A stretch of 59,251 bases of DNA from Pseudomonas sp. IPO3778 (lineage in GTDB: Bacteria > Pseudomonadota > Gammaproteobacteria > Pseudomonadales > Pseudomonadaceae), in contig NZ_JACARC010000082.1 in the NCBI RefSeq assembly GCF_013386825.1, positions 1 to 59,251 of the forward strand, read 5' to 3'. Below, in pieces: positions 44,566-53,031 of the stretch. The translations under genes and the position numbers were made by a program. Under the pieces are notes generated by a model that saw only the letters and a list, made by a program, of their open reading frames with translations, was not told the origin of the DNA and ran no database searches. Position 1 is the stretch's first letter, and every line of letters begins with the position of its first letter.

Positions 44566-45471
44566 ATGAACGATGCATTCGAAATACGTTTCCTGCTGGT
44601 CATACGTGAAAGCAAAAGCCTGCTGGAAGCGTCACGCAAACTGGGCCTGACACCTTCAGCAGTCACTCAGCGATTGCAGCAGATGGAGAAAAAACTCGGC
44701 ATTCGATTGGTGGACCGCTCTGCGCGGCAACTGCGCTTCACCGATGAAGGCGAGGTGTTGTGCCTGCGCGGAGCTGAGCTGATCCAGCAATTCGATGCCC
44801 TGCTGGAAGACCTGCAAGAGCGGCGTAGCGGCTTTGTCGGCAAACTGAAAATCAACGCGCCCTTCGGTTTTGGCAGGCAGTACGTGGCGCCTGCGGTCGC
44901 AGCTTTCCAGCGCCTGCATCCGGAGGTCGAGATTGCGCTGACGCTATCGGACCAACCGATGGTCGAAGCCACGGATCGCTTTGATGTGGTGATCCACATT
45001 GGTGAGCTGCGCGCCTCCAATCTGGTCTGCCATGCCATTGCGCCGAACCGCCGGTTCATCTGCGCCTCGCCGACGTTTATCGAACAGTACGGCCTGCCCG
45101 AAAGTCCTGAACAACTGGCTGAACTGCCTTGCATCGCCTTGCGCGAGAACAATGAAGACGTGACCCTCTGGCACTTCACCCGTGGCCGAAAAACCCAGAG
45201 CGTGCGTATTCGTCCAACCCTGAGCTGCAATGACGGCAGTGTGATTCGGCAATGGGGCCGCGAGGGGCAGGGCATCATCCTGCGGTCCGAATGGGACGTC
45301 GCTGATGCCCTCGCCGACGGCTCCTTGGTGCGCTTGCTACCGGCCTGGAAATTGCCGGACGCCGATGTCGTGGCCTTGACTCACCAGCGCGAAGGCCTGC
45401 CTGCACGGACGCGCAACTACATGAGCTTTTTGCAGGCGTCTTTCCGCCCCATGCCACCGTGGCGTGTTTGA
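44566..45471 (+). CDS. LysR-family transcriptional regulator
   Basis: A 301-residue LysR protein. N-terminal winged HTH (SLLEASRKLGLTPSAVTQRLQQMEKKLGIRLVDRSARQLRFT) and LysR substrate-binding domain (about 88-295, crp-like DsdC/AaeR group). No strong ribosome site is seen before the ATG, only AT-rich sequence. It is divergent from the DSD1-family gene across 87 bases and is the obvious activator candidate for that operon. It is the last gene inside the proposed island. Confidence 0.88.
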   Translation: MNDAFEIRFLLVIRESKSLLEASRKLGLTPSAVTQRLQQMEKKLGIRLVDRSARQLRFTDEGEVLCLRGAELIQQFDALLEDLQERRSGFVGKLKINAPFGFGRQYVAPAVAAFQRLHPEVEIALTLSDQPMVEATDRFDVVIHIGELRASNLVCHAIAPNRRFICASPTFIEQYGLPESPEQLAELPCIALRENNEDVTLWHFTRGRKTQSVRIRPTLSCNDGSVIRQWGREGQGIILRSEWDVADALADGSLVRLLPAWKLPDADVVALTHQREGLPARTRNYMSFLQASFRPMPPWRV

Positions 45472-45808
45472 TCCTGGCCAGGTGATGCCTGACGTAGCCG
45501 TCTGCGCGAGGCCGTTGGCGGCACGCGCGGCCCGCGGAGACACGCCATTGGATCGCTTGGGAGCGAGACGGAACGCCGCCATTTTAGAACTTGAAGGGCT
45601 TCGAACACCCCGAGGCTTCATCGTGATGGACGTATCGCCCGGCGGTCGCCAATGACGGTTAATCATTCGGTCCCGGGTACGGATTGATCAATCTATCGCT
45701 TAAGTGAACAGCATTGCTCGCTGGCGTGAGCTTTTTTTATCGCTCAAAGCAGGTCAAAGTCGGGCACCCTATGGGCTATCCCTTACTGTTTTTCGACTGG
45801 ATTCGAAC
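45472..45808. other. Gap holding tRNA-Asn-like fragment
   Basis: 337 bases between the LysR gene and the preferred start of the prolyl oligopeptidase gene. No domain-bearing ORF is present. It contains the degenerate tRNA fragment at 45651-45681, and the longer frame of the downstream gene covers its last 100 bases without family similarity. Confidence 0.65.
45651..45681 (+). repeat. Degenerate tRNA-Asn fragment, putative island att site
   Basis: Aligns without gaps to tRNA-Asn bases 20591-20621 (anticodon arm, variable loop and start of T arm) with 27 of 31 identical, in the same orientation. Shared blocks: AATGAC, GTTAATCATT, GGTCCC. Similarity stops on both sides, so it is not a functional tRNA, and a G in place of T33 spoils the anticodon loop. 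Direct repeats of a tRNA 3' part are the classic outer boundary of tRNA-integrated islands. Confidence 0.68.
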
Positions 45809-47854
45809 ATGGAAAAACTCTGCGAAACGTCCCCCGACCCCTACCAATGGCTTGAAGATGTCGACGGCACGGGTTCATTGGACTGGGTCCAGGCCCAGAA
45901 CCTCAAGACCGAAGACCGGCTCGCCCGCACCGATAGCTTCCTGCACCTGAAAGCCGAGGTGCTGCAGATACTGGACTCGGACAGCAACATTCCCCACGTC
46001 GATAAAGTCGGCGCCTATTACTACAACTTCTGGATGGACGCCGCTCATCCCCGTGGCCTGTGGCGTCGCACCACGCTGGCGGAGTACCGCAAGGCCCAGC
46101 CTGCCTGGGAAACGCTGCTGGACCTGGATGCCTTGAACGCCGCCGAAGGCGAAAACTGGGTGTGGCACGGCGCTGATTACTTGCGCCCGGATTACCAACG
46201 CTGCCTGCTGGAGTTGTCCCGCGGCGGGGCGGATGCGGGGGTCATCCGTGAGTTTGATCTGGGCACTAAAACCTGGGTCGAAGACGGCTTCCAATTGCCC
46301 GAGTCCAAGGGCGGCCTGGGCTGGATTGATCGTAACAACGTGTATGTCTTCACCGATTTTGGCGAAGGCTCGATGACCCGTTCCGGTTACCCGCGCATCG
46401 TCAAACAGTGGCAGCGCGGTACGCCGTTGAGCGCCGCCACGGTTGTCTACGAAGGCACGCTGGATGATATGTACATTGCGGCGATGCACGACGACACGCC
46501 CGGCCATGAGCGTGACTTCGTCAGCCGCACGCTGGCGTTCTACAACAACGAGCTGTACCTGCGGGGCAACGATGGCCGGTTGAGCAAAATCGACGCGCCT
46601 AACTCGGCTGAAAAGTCGGTGCATAAAGGCTGGCTGCTGCTGGAGTTGCGCGACGACTGGGCGCTGGACGAAGTGTTTGTTTCCGGCTCGTTGCTGGCGA
46701 TCAATTTTGATCGGTTCATGGCGGGCCAGCGGGATTTCGACGTGCTGTTCACGCCCACGGACAGCACCTCGCTGACAGGGTTTATCTGGACCCTGAATCA
46801 CCTGGTGCTGAACGTACTCGATCACGTCAAGAGTCGCCTCAGCGTGCTCACGCCCGGCGCGAACGGATGGCAGCAACGCCCGTTCACGGGGGTGCCCGGC
46901 ATGGGCACGGTGTATGCCCGCGCAGTGGACAGCGACGACAGTGATGCCGTGTGGCTGGTGACCACCGATTACCTGACGCCCACCACCCTGGCGCTGGCCG
47001 AGATCGGTCAGGCGCCCGAGGTGCTGAAAAGCCTGCCGGCGTTTTTCGACTCAAGCCAGCACATGATCGAGCAGCAGTTCGCGGTCTCCAGGGATGGTAC
47101 TCGTGTGCCGTATTTCGTGGTGCGCGGGAAGGGCCTGCCACTGGACGGTACGGCGCCGACCTTGCTCTATGGCTACGGCGGTTTTGAAATCTCCCTGACC
47201 CCGCAGTACTCCGGTGAAGTCGGCCGCGCCTGGCTCTCGAAGGGTGGCGTGTACGTGGTTGCCAACATTCGCGGTGGTGGTGAATACGGCCCGCGCTGGC
47301 ACCAGGCGGCGCTCAAGCAGAACCGGCCTCGGGCTTATGAAGATTTTGCCGCCGTGGCCCGGGACCTGATCGCCCGGGGCATCACGTCTGCCCGGCACCT
47401 GGGGGCACAGGGTGGCAGTAATGGCGGCTTGTTGACCGGCAATATGCTGACCCAATACCCGGACCTGTTCGGTGCAATCGTGTCCCAGGTGCCCTTGCTC
47501 GACATGCAGCGCTATCACCACTTGCTGGCCGGGGCGTCGTGGATGGCGGAATACGGCAACCCGGACGCGGCTGAAGAGTGGGCGTACATCCAGAGGTTTT
47601 CGCCGTATCACCTGTTTGATCCGGCGAAGGCCTACCCGCCGGTGTTTTTCCTGACCTCGACCCGTGACGACCGCGTCCATCCCGCCCATGCCCGCAAGCT
47701 GGCGGCGAAGATGATTGCGGCCGGCAAGGACGTGACCTACTACGAAAATATCGAGGGTGGGCACGGCGGTGCGGCGGACCATGCACAGGCGGCGCATATG
47801 AAAGCGTTGGTCTACCGCTTTTTGTGGGAGACACTGAGCGGCAGCCGGGACTAA
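45809..47854 (+). CDS. S9 family prolyl oligopeptidase-like peptidase
   Basis: A 681-residue serine peptidase of family S9. An N-terminal beta-propeller (about 60-400) precedes an alpha/beta-hydrolase domain (about 420-680). The catalytic Ser537 is in GGSNGG, the Asp in STRDDRVHP and the His in EGGHGG. YGYGGFEISLTPQYS and ANIRGGGEYG are S9 landmarks. No signal peptide, so probably cytosolic. I chose the ATG at 45809 (MEKLCETSPDPYQWLED) because the 35 extra residues of the longer frame do not resemble the family. It converges with a LysR gene, overlapping by 4 bases. Confidence 0.9.
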   Translation: MEKLCETSPDPYQWLEDVDGTGSLDWVQAQNLKTEDRLARTDSFLHLKAEVLQILDSDSNIPHVDKVGAYYYNFWMDAAHPRGLWRRTTLAEYRKAQPAWETLLDLDALNAAEGENWVWHGADYLRPDYQRCLLELSRGGADAGVIREFDLGTKTWVEDGFQLPESKGGLGWIDRNNVYVFTDFGEGSMTRSGYPRIVKQWQRGTPLSAATVVYEGTLDDMYIAAMHDDTPGHERDFVSRTLAFYNNELYLRGNDGRLSKIDAPNSAEKSVHKGWLLLELRDDWALDEVFVSGSLLAINFDRFMAGQRDFDVLFTPTDSTSLTGFIWTLNHLVLNVLDHVKSRLSVLTPGANGWQQRPFTGVPGMGTVYARAVDSDDSDAVWLVTTDYLTPTTLALAEIGQAPEVLKSLPAFFDSSQHMIEQQFAVSRDGTRVPYFVVRGKGLPLDGTAPTLLYGYGGFEISLTPQYSGEVGRAWLSKGGVYVVANIRGGGEYGPRWHQAALKQNRPRAYEDFAAVARDLIARGITSARHLGAQGGSNGGLLTGNMLTQYPDLFGAIVSQVPLLDMQRYHHLLAGASWMAEYGNPDAAEEWAYIQRFSPYHLFDPAKAYPPVFFLTSTRDDRVHPAHARKLAAKMIAAGKDVTYYENIEGGHGGAADHAQAAHMKALVYRFLWETLSGSRD

Positions 47855-48720
47855 CCGGCGCCGGCGGTTGCCAGGTTGGCCGTCAACCATTCACTGAAAC
47901 ACCGTGCCAGCGGGTCGTTCTCGCTGTCACGGTGGGTCAGCAACGCCCAATTCGGCCCCCGAATGGTGTCCTCTACCAGTGGCTGCAACAGCCCGCTCTC
48001 CAGTGCCTGGCGACTCAGTAACTGGCTGACCAGCGCAATCCCCAACCCCGTACACGCCGCATCCAGCAACAGCCCCGGGTCAGAGAAATTCAGCCCCTGA
48101 TCCTGCTGCCCCACATCAATCCCGGCCTCCACCGCCCAATGGCTCCAATCCATCTCCCGTTCGCCGTGCAGGGTGGTGCGTTGCTCCCTGGGCTGTGCCA
48201 ATACCCGCGGATGGCACGCCGGGAACAGGCGGTCGGCATGCAGCACCTTGAAGCTGCATTCGGCCTGGGAGCTGATGTCGTCGCGTACGGCGAGGTCGAT
48301 GGTCTGGCTGGCCATGTCCGGGACTTCGTCGGTGCTGAATATCCACAGGTCGACCTCAGGGTACTGGCGGCGGAAATCCTCCAGGCGTGGCAGCAGCCAA
48401 TGGCGGGCGAAGGTCGGCGTGGTGTTGAGCACCAACTGGTTGGGTTTGCGGTACTGCCCCAGGCGACGAACACCCACGGCCAATTGCTGCAACAGCGCCT
48501 GGGTGGTGCTGAGGAAATCGTGCCCGGCATCGGTCAGGCTGACGCTGCGCCCACTGCGAAAAAACAGCGGTTGTTCCAGGTACGCCTCAAGGCTGCGAAT
48601 TTGCTGGCTGATCGCGGATTGGGTGAGGTGCAGTTCCTCGGCGGCCTTATGGAAACTGCCCAGCCGGGCGGCGGCTTCGAAGCCGCGAAGGGTGCCCAGA
48701 GGCGGCCAATGGTTCAGCAT
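47851..48720 (-). CDS. LysR-family regulator (GcvA-like)
   Basis: A 289-residue LysR protein. HTH LGSFHKAAEELHLTQSAISQQIRSLEAYLEQPLFFR, then a GcvA-type effector domain beginning LNTTPTFARHWLLPRL. It is divergent from the agmatine deiminase operon across 134 bases, and so is the likely regulator of agmatine/putrescine use here, in place of the TetR-type AguR known from P. aeruginosa. Confidence 0.87.
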   Translation of the reverse strand: MLNHWPPLGTLRGFEAAARLGSFHKAAEELHLTQSAISQQIRSLEAYLEQPLFFRSGRSVSLTDAGHDFLSTTQALLQQLAVGVRRLGQYRKPNQLVLNTTPTFARHWLLPRLEDFRRQYPEVDLWIFSTDEVPDMASQTIDLAVRDDISSQAECSFKVLHADRLFPACHPRVLAQPREQRTTLHGEREMDWSHWAVEAGIDVGQQDQGLNFSDPGLLLDAACTGLGIALVSQLLSRQALESGLLQPLVEDTIRGPNWALLTHRDSENDPLARCFSEWLTANLATAGAG

Positions 48721-48854
48721 GCTGATAAGTTCCTCTAATCAGTTTTCCACAAAATCCATCGTTTGTTTGCCCGTTTTCACCGCCGTAGCATGCATGCCAA
48801 GACCTCACAGGCAGTTTTCATTGAACACAATGACTTAACTCAAAGGTATTTGTC

Positions 48855-49907
48855 ATGCAGCAGAACGAAATTCAAAACAGTGGCGGGTGGATGCCGGCGG
48901 AGTGGGCCAGGCATGCGGCGACGTGGATGGTGTGGCCCCATAACCAGGCGCTGTGGGAGTCGGGTTGGGGCGTGACGTTGCCGCTGGTGCAGGAAGACTT
49001 TGCCCGTGTCGCCAATGCGATTGCGCGGTTTGAACCGGTGAAAATGATCGTCGACCCTTCGGCGGTGGAAAGCGCACGGGCCTTGTGCGGGCCGAACATT
49101 GCACTGATCGAACTGGCAGTGAATGACAGTTGGTGCCGCGACTCCGGCCCCAGCTTCGTTTGTCACCCGCAACACGGGCTGGCCGGTGTGAGCTGGCGCT
49201 TCAACGCGTGGGGCGGCAAGTCGGCCCATGACCTGGATGAAAGCCTGGCGCGCCGTGTGCTCAATCACCTGGGCATGGAATGCCTGGGCACGCCGTTGAG
49301 CAACGAAGGCGGCGCCATTCATGTGGACGGCGAGGGCACGTTGATCACCACCGAATCGGTGTTACTCAACCCCAATCGTAATCCGGGGGTGACCAAGGCC
49401 GAGATCGAGGAGATATTCACGCGGCTGCTGGGCGTGAAGAAAACCATCTGGCTGCCCGGCGATCCCGACCATGTGACCGGCGACATGACCGACGGCCATG
49501 TCGATGGTGTGTGCGCATTCGCCCGTCCGGGCGTGTTGCTGGTGGATGCCACCCACGACACACACTCGGTGTACGCCGAGGTAGTGCGGGAAAACCGTCG
49601 CGCCCTGGAGTTGGCCACCGATGCCCGGGGCCGCCGCTTCGAGATGGTCGAGCTGTATGAGGCGACCGACGCCGTGGACACCGAGGCTGAAGTGTTTTGC
49701 GCCTCCTACACCAACTTCTACATCGCCAATGACGCGATCATCATGCCGGCCTATGGCATTGATGCCGACCAGGTGGCGGCTGACGTATTGGCCCGGACGT
49801 TCCCCGGGCGCACGGTGGTGCCGGTGCGGATCAATCACCTGGCCCACGGCGGCGGCGGGGTGCATTGCATCACCCAGCAGCAGCCGGCCTGGCCAGTGAA
49901 GGGGTGA
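48855..49907 (+). CDS. aguA: Agmatine deiminase
   Basis: A 350-residue guanidino-group-modifying enzyme that converts agmatine to N-carbamoylputrescine and ammonia. NDSWCRDSGPSF, LSNEGGAIHVDGEGT, NPNRNPG and HVDGVCAFARPG form the active site, with the nucleophilic Cys338 in GGGGVHCITQQQP. The trailing Gln-rich motif is typical of true agmatine deiminases. An AAAGG site precedes the ATG. It lies 4 bases before aguB, so the two consecutive enzymes of the pathway are made together. Confidence 0.93.
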   Translation: MQQNEIQNSGGWMPAEWARHAATWMVWPHNQALWESGWGVTLPLVQEDFARVANAIARFEPVKMIVDPSAVESARALCGPNIALIELAVNDSWCRDSGPSFVCHPQHGLAGVSWRFNAWGGKSAHDLDESLARRVLNHLGMECLGTPLSNEGGAIHVDGEGTLITTESVLLNPNRNPGVTKAEIEEIFTRLLGVKKTIWLPGDPDHVTGDMTDGHVDGVCAFARPGVLLVDATHDTHSVYAEVVRENRRALELATDARGRRFEMVELYEATDAVDTEAEVFCASYTNFYIANDAIIMPAYGIDADQVAADVLARTFPGRTVVPVRINHLAHGGGGVHCITQQQPAWPVKG

Positions 49908-49911
49908 CGCC

Positions 49912-50805
49912 ATGTCCGTACTGACGATCGCCGTCACACAAATGCCCTGCACCTGGGACCTGCCCAAGAACCTCGATCTGGCCGAGCAATTGGTGCGTGA
50001 TGCGGCACGGCAGGGCGCCCAGGTGATCCTGCTGCAAGAGCTGTTTGCCACCCCGTATTTTTGCATCGAGCAGCACCACAAACACCTGGCGCTGGCTCAG
50101 GAATACCGGCACAGCGCGGTGCTCAAACGCTTTGCCGCGTTGGCCCGGGAGCTGGGGGTGGTGCTGCCCCTCAGTTGGTTCGAGAAGGCCGGCAATGCCT
50201 GTTTCAATTCCTTGAGCGTGGCCGATGCGGACGGGCAGTTGCTGGGGGTGTATCGCAAGACCCATATCCCCAACGCCGTCGGGTATCAGGAGAAGGAATA
50301 CTTCAGCCCCGGCGATACCGGTTTTCGGGTCTGGGACACGGCCTTCGGGCGTATCGGCCTGGGCATCTGCTGGGATCAATGGTTCCCCGAAACCGCACGC
50401 TGCCTGGCGCTGATGGGCGCCGAAGTGTTGCTGTTTCCCACGGCGATCGGTTCTGAGCCTGGCTGCGCGACCCTGGACTCCCGGGACCATTGGCAGATGA
50501 CCATGCGTGGGCATGCCGCCGCCAACCTGGTGCCGGTGGTCGCGGCCAACCGTGTCGGCCGCGAGGTGGCGACCACCGACCCAACCTTGCAAATGGACTT
50601 CTACGGCTCGTCTTTTATCTGCAATCACAAGGGCAAGCTGCTCGCCGAAGCCGACCGCGACAGCACTGGCGTGCTGGTGCACCGCCTGGACCTGGCGGCC
50701 ATGCGCGAGGACCGCCTGACCTGGGGCATCTACCGCGACCGTCGCCCGGAGATGTATGGCGGGCTGCTGAGTCTGGATGGGCATCACACCTACCGAGGGC
50801 TTTGA
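49912..50805 (+). CDS. aguB: N-carbamoylputrescine amidase
   Basis: A 297-residue nitrilase-superfamily amidase that cleaves N-carbamoylputrescine to putrescine, CO2 and ammonia. The catalytic triad is visible: Glu43 (LLQELF), Lys116 (YRKTHIPN) and Cys153 (GICWDQWFPE). YQEKEYFSPGDTGFRVWDT is characteristic of AguB. A single base separates its stop from the ATG of the next gene, a polyamine-type binding protein. Confidence 0.94.
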   Translation: MSVLTIAVTQMPCTWDLPKNLDLAEQLVRDAARQGAQVILLQELFATPYFCIEQHHKHLALAQEYRHSAVLKRFAALARELGVVLPLSWFEKAGNACFNSLSVADADGQLLGVYRKTHIPNAVGYQEKEYFSPGDTGFRVWDTAFGRIGLGICWDQWFPETARCLALMGAEVLLFPTAIGSEPGCATLDSRDHWQMTMRGHAAANLVPVVAANRVGREVATTDPTLQMDFYGSSFICNHKGKLLAEADRDSTGVLVHRLDLAAMREDRLTWGIYRDRRPEMYGGLLSLDGHHTYRGL

Positions 50806-50806
50806 C

Positions 50807-51895
50807 ATGAAGGTTACCTGCACGCTGTTGCTCTGCTCGTTGGCGCTGGCGTCGCCGCTGCACGCGGAAGAAAAGACCCTGAAGCTCTACAACTGGGCCG
50901 ACTACTTCGCCGAGGACACGCTGTCGCGTTTCACCGCCGAAACCGGGATCCAGGTGATCTACGATGTGATGGACGGCAGCGAAACCCTGGAGGCCAAGCT
51001 GATGGCCGGCGGCAGTGGATACGACCTGATTTTTCCGGGTGACACCGTGGGCGAGCGGTTGATGCGCGCCGGCAGCCTGCAGCCGCTGGATCCGTCCAGG
51101 CTCACCGCCCTGGATGACATCGAGCCCGGTTTGCAGCAGTTGCGCACGCACTACACCTACTCGAACAAAGCCACCGTTCCCTACACCTGGGGCACCATCG
51201 GCCTGACCTACAACACCGAGCAGATCAAACAGCGCCTGCCGGACGCGCCGGTCAACAGCCTCGACCTGTTGTTCAAGCCGGAGTTCGCCGCCAAATTCGC
51301 CGACTGCGGAATTTCCCTGATCGACTCGCCGGACGAAGTGCTGGCGGTGGTACTCAATTACCTGGGGCGTGACCCGCGCAGCGCCAAGCCGGCAGACCTG
51401 GCCGCGGCCAGCGAGCTGTTGCTCAAGGTGCGGCCTTACATCCGCAAGTTCCAGTCGCAACCGGTGACCGACCTGGTGAACGGCAACCTGTGCCTGTCCC
51501 TCGGCTACAGCGGTGACATGACCCAGGCGCAACGCGCAGCGGACGCCGCCGGCAAACAGGTCACGTTCGGCTATCACATCCCCCGCGAGGGCACCACGGT
51601 GTGGATGGACACCATGGCGATCCCCGTGGATGCCCGGCATCCGGAGTATGCCTACGCGTTCATCAACTTCGTCATGCGCCCGGAGAAGATGGCCGCTATC
51701 AGTAACTTCACCGGCTACCCCACCGCGAATGCCAAGGCACGCCCCGGGGTTGACCCGGCGATGCGCAACAACCCGCAACTCTACCCGGACGAGGCCACCT
51801 TCGAACGCCTGATCCCGGGTAAGGACATCCCCCAGGCGGACATGCGTGCGCGCATGCGGGTCTGGACCAAATTCAAAACTGCTACCGTTAAATAA
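50807..51895 (+). CDS. PotF/SpuD-like polyamine-binding periplasmic protein
   Basis: A 362-residue family-1 solute-binding protein with signal peptide (cleaved after LHA, about residue 20). KLYNWADYFAEDTLSRFTAETGIQVIYDVMDGSETLEAKLMAGGSGYDLIFP is the PotF/SpuD-type opening, and PYTWGTIGLTYN and SYVYSGDM-equivalent LGYSGDMTQAQ line the ligand pocket. No permease or ATPase genes are adjacent, so it must share a transporter encoded elsewhere or act as a sensor. It sits between agmatine deiminase genes, suggesting agmatine, putrescine or N-carbamoylputrescine as ligand. Confidence 0.88.
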   Translation: MKVTCTLLLCSLALASPLHAEEKTLKLYNWADYFAEDTLSRFTAETGIQVIYDVMDGSETLEAKLMAGGSGYDLIFPGDTVGERLMRAGSLQPLDPSRLTALDDIEPGLQQLRTHYTYSNKATVPYTWGTIGLTYNTEQIKQRLPDAPVNSLDLLFKPEFAAKFADCGISLIDSPDEVLAVVLNYLGRDPRSAKPADLAAASELLLKVRPYIRKFQSQPVTDLVNGNLCLSLGYSGDMTQAQRAADAAGKQVTFGYHIPREGTTVWMDTMAIPVDARHPEYAYAFINFVMRPEKMAAISNFTGYPTANAKARPGVDPAMRNNPQLYPDEATFERLIPGKDIPQADMRARMRVWTKFKTATVK

Positions 51896-51915
51896 CCCCA
51901 CTGAGAGAGTTGCCC

Positions 51916-53031
51916 ATGACACGTCGCGAATTCATCAAACAGGTATCGGTGGTTACCGCCGTGGGCGCGGCCGTGTCCGTTGGGCTGGGACCGGGCCAGG
52001 TGCAGGCTGCCACCCAGGGCCACTGGTTCATGCCGGACGAAGGTGAAAAACACCAACAGGCGTTCATTGCCTTTGGCGCGCAAGAGGCCATTCACGAGGA
52101 CTTTACGCCGGATGTGCAAGCGGCCCTGGGCCGGATCGCCCGCGCCATTGCTCGTCACGAGCCGGTGACGGTGTTCTGCCGCGCGGATGAGCGGGCGCTG
52201 GCCGAAGCCAAGTGCGGCACCCACAACACCACGTTCGTGGTCACGGAGCTGGACGACATCTGGATGCGCGATATCGGCGCCAACTTCGTTATCGATGGCC
52301 AGGGCGGGCTGGGCGCCGTGGATTTCAACTTCAATGGCTGGGGCGACAAACAGCAGCACGCCGAGGATGCACAGGTGGCCGCCCTGGCCACTGAAGTCAC
52401 CAACGCCCAGCCGATTCGCAGCCAACTGGTGGGCGAGGGCGGCGCGATCGAAGTGGATGGCCATGGCACCGGGATCATGACCGAAAGCAGTTGGATCAAT
52501 GCCAACCGCAACCCCGGCTGGAGCAAGGCTGAGGTCGAGGCCGAGCTGAAGGCGCGTCTGGGCCTGCGCAAAATCATCTGGCTGCCGGGCATCAAGGGCA
52601 AAGACATCACCGATGCCCACGTCGATTTTTATGCACGCTTCGTCAAGCCGGGCGTGGTGATTGCCAACCTCGACACCGACCCCGAGTCCTATGATCACAA
52701 GGTCACGCTGGCGCATCTGGAGATGCTCAAGCAGGCCACCGATGCAGACGGCCGGCCGCTGCAGGTGCACACCGTGTCGCCGCCGCTTAACCCACGCAAG
52801 AACCGGTTCAGCCGGAACAACCCGGATTTTGCGCCAGGTTATATCAACTACTTCGTCATCAACGGGGCGGTGATTGCCCCCGAGTTTGGCGACAAGGTCG
52901 CCGACGCAAAAGCCTTTGAACTCCTGTCCAGGCTCTACCCGGAGCGCGAGGTGGTGCAGCTCAATATCGATGCAATCGCGGCGGGGGGCGGCGGGATTCA
53001 TTGTGTGACCGGTCACCAGCCGCTGGTTTAG
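51916..53031 (+). CDS. Tat-exported agmatine deiminase-family protein
   Basis: A 371-residue second member of the agmatine deiminase/peptidyl-arginine deiminase (PAD_porph) family. It carries a twin-arginine signal (TRREFIK, hydrophobic run, AxA-type end near residue 33). DDIWMRDIGANFV, GEGGAIEVDGHGT, NANRNPGW, DAHVDFYARF and Cys363 in GGGGIHCVTGHQP retain the catalytic set. It is therefore probably an active periplasmic hydrolase acting on agmatine or a related guanidino compound before uptake. The ATG at 51916 follows GAGAG. It ends the agu-type operon and overlaps convergent mug by 4 bases. Confidence 0.87.
   Translation: MTRREFIKQVSVVTAVGAAVSVGLGPGQVQAATQGHWFMPDEGEKHQQAFIAFGAQEAIHEDFTPDVQAALGRIARAIARHEPVTVFCRADERALAEAKCGTHNTTFVVTELDDIWMRDIGANFVIDGQGGLGAVDFNFNGWGDKQQHAEDAQVAALATEVTNAQPIRSQLVGEGGAIEVDGHGTGIMTESSWINANRNPGWSKAEVEAELKARLGLRKIIWLPGIKGKDITDAHVDFYARFVKPGVVIANLDTDPESYDHKVTLAHLEMLKQATDADGRPLQVHTVSPPLNPRKNRFSRNNPDFAPGYINYFVINGAVIAPEFGDKVADAKAFELLSRLYPEREVVQLNIDAIAAGGGGIHCVTGHQPLV

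Noticed and set aside
20641..45650. Integrase, transposase or conjugation genes for the island
   Set aside because: I looked for tyrosine recombinase, DDE transposase, relaxase and VirB/TraG motifs in all listed frames and saw none; only the ParA relic remains.
45651..45681. Second functional tRNA
   Set aside because: Only the middle third of tRNA-Asn is matched, with no acceptor stem or D-arm, and the anticodon loop has G in place of T33. It is a fragment, not a gene.
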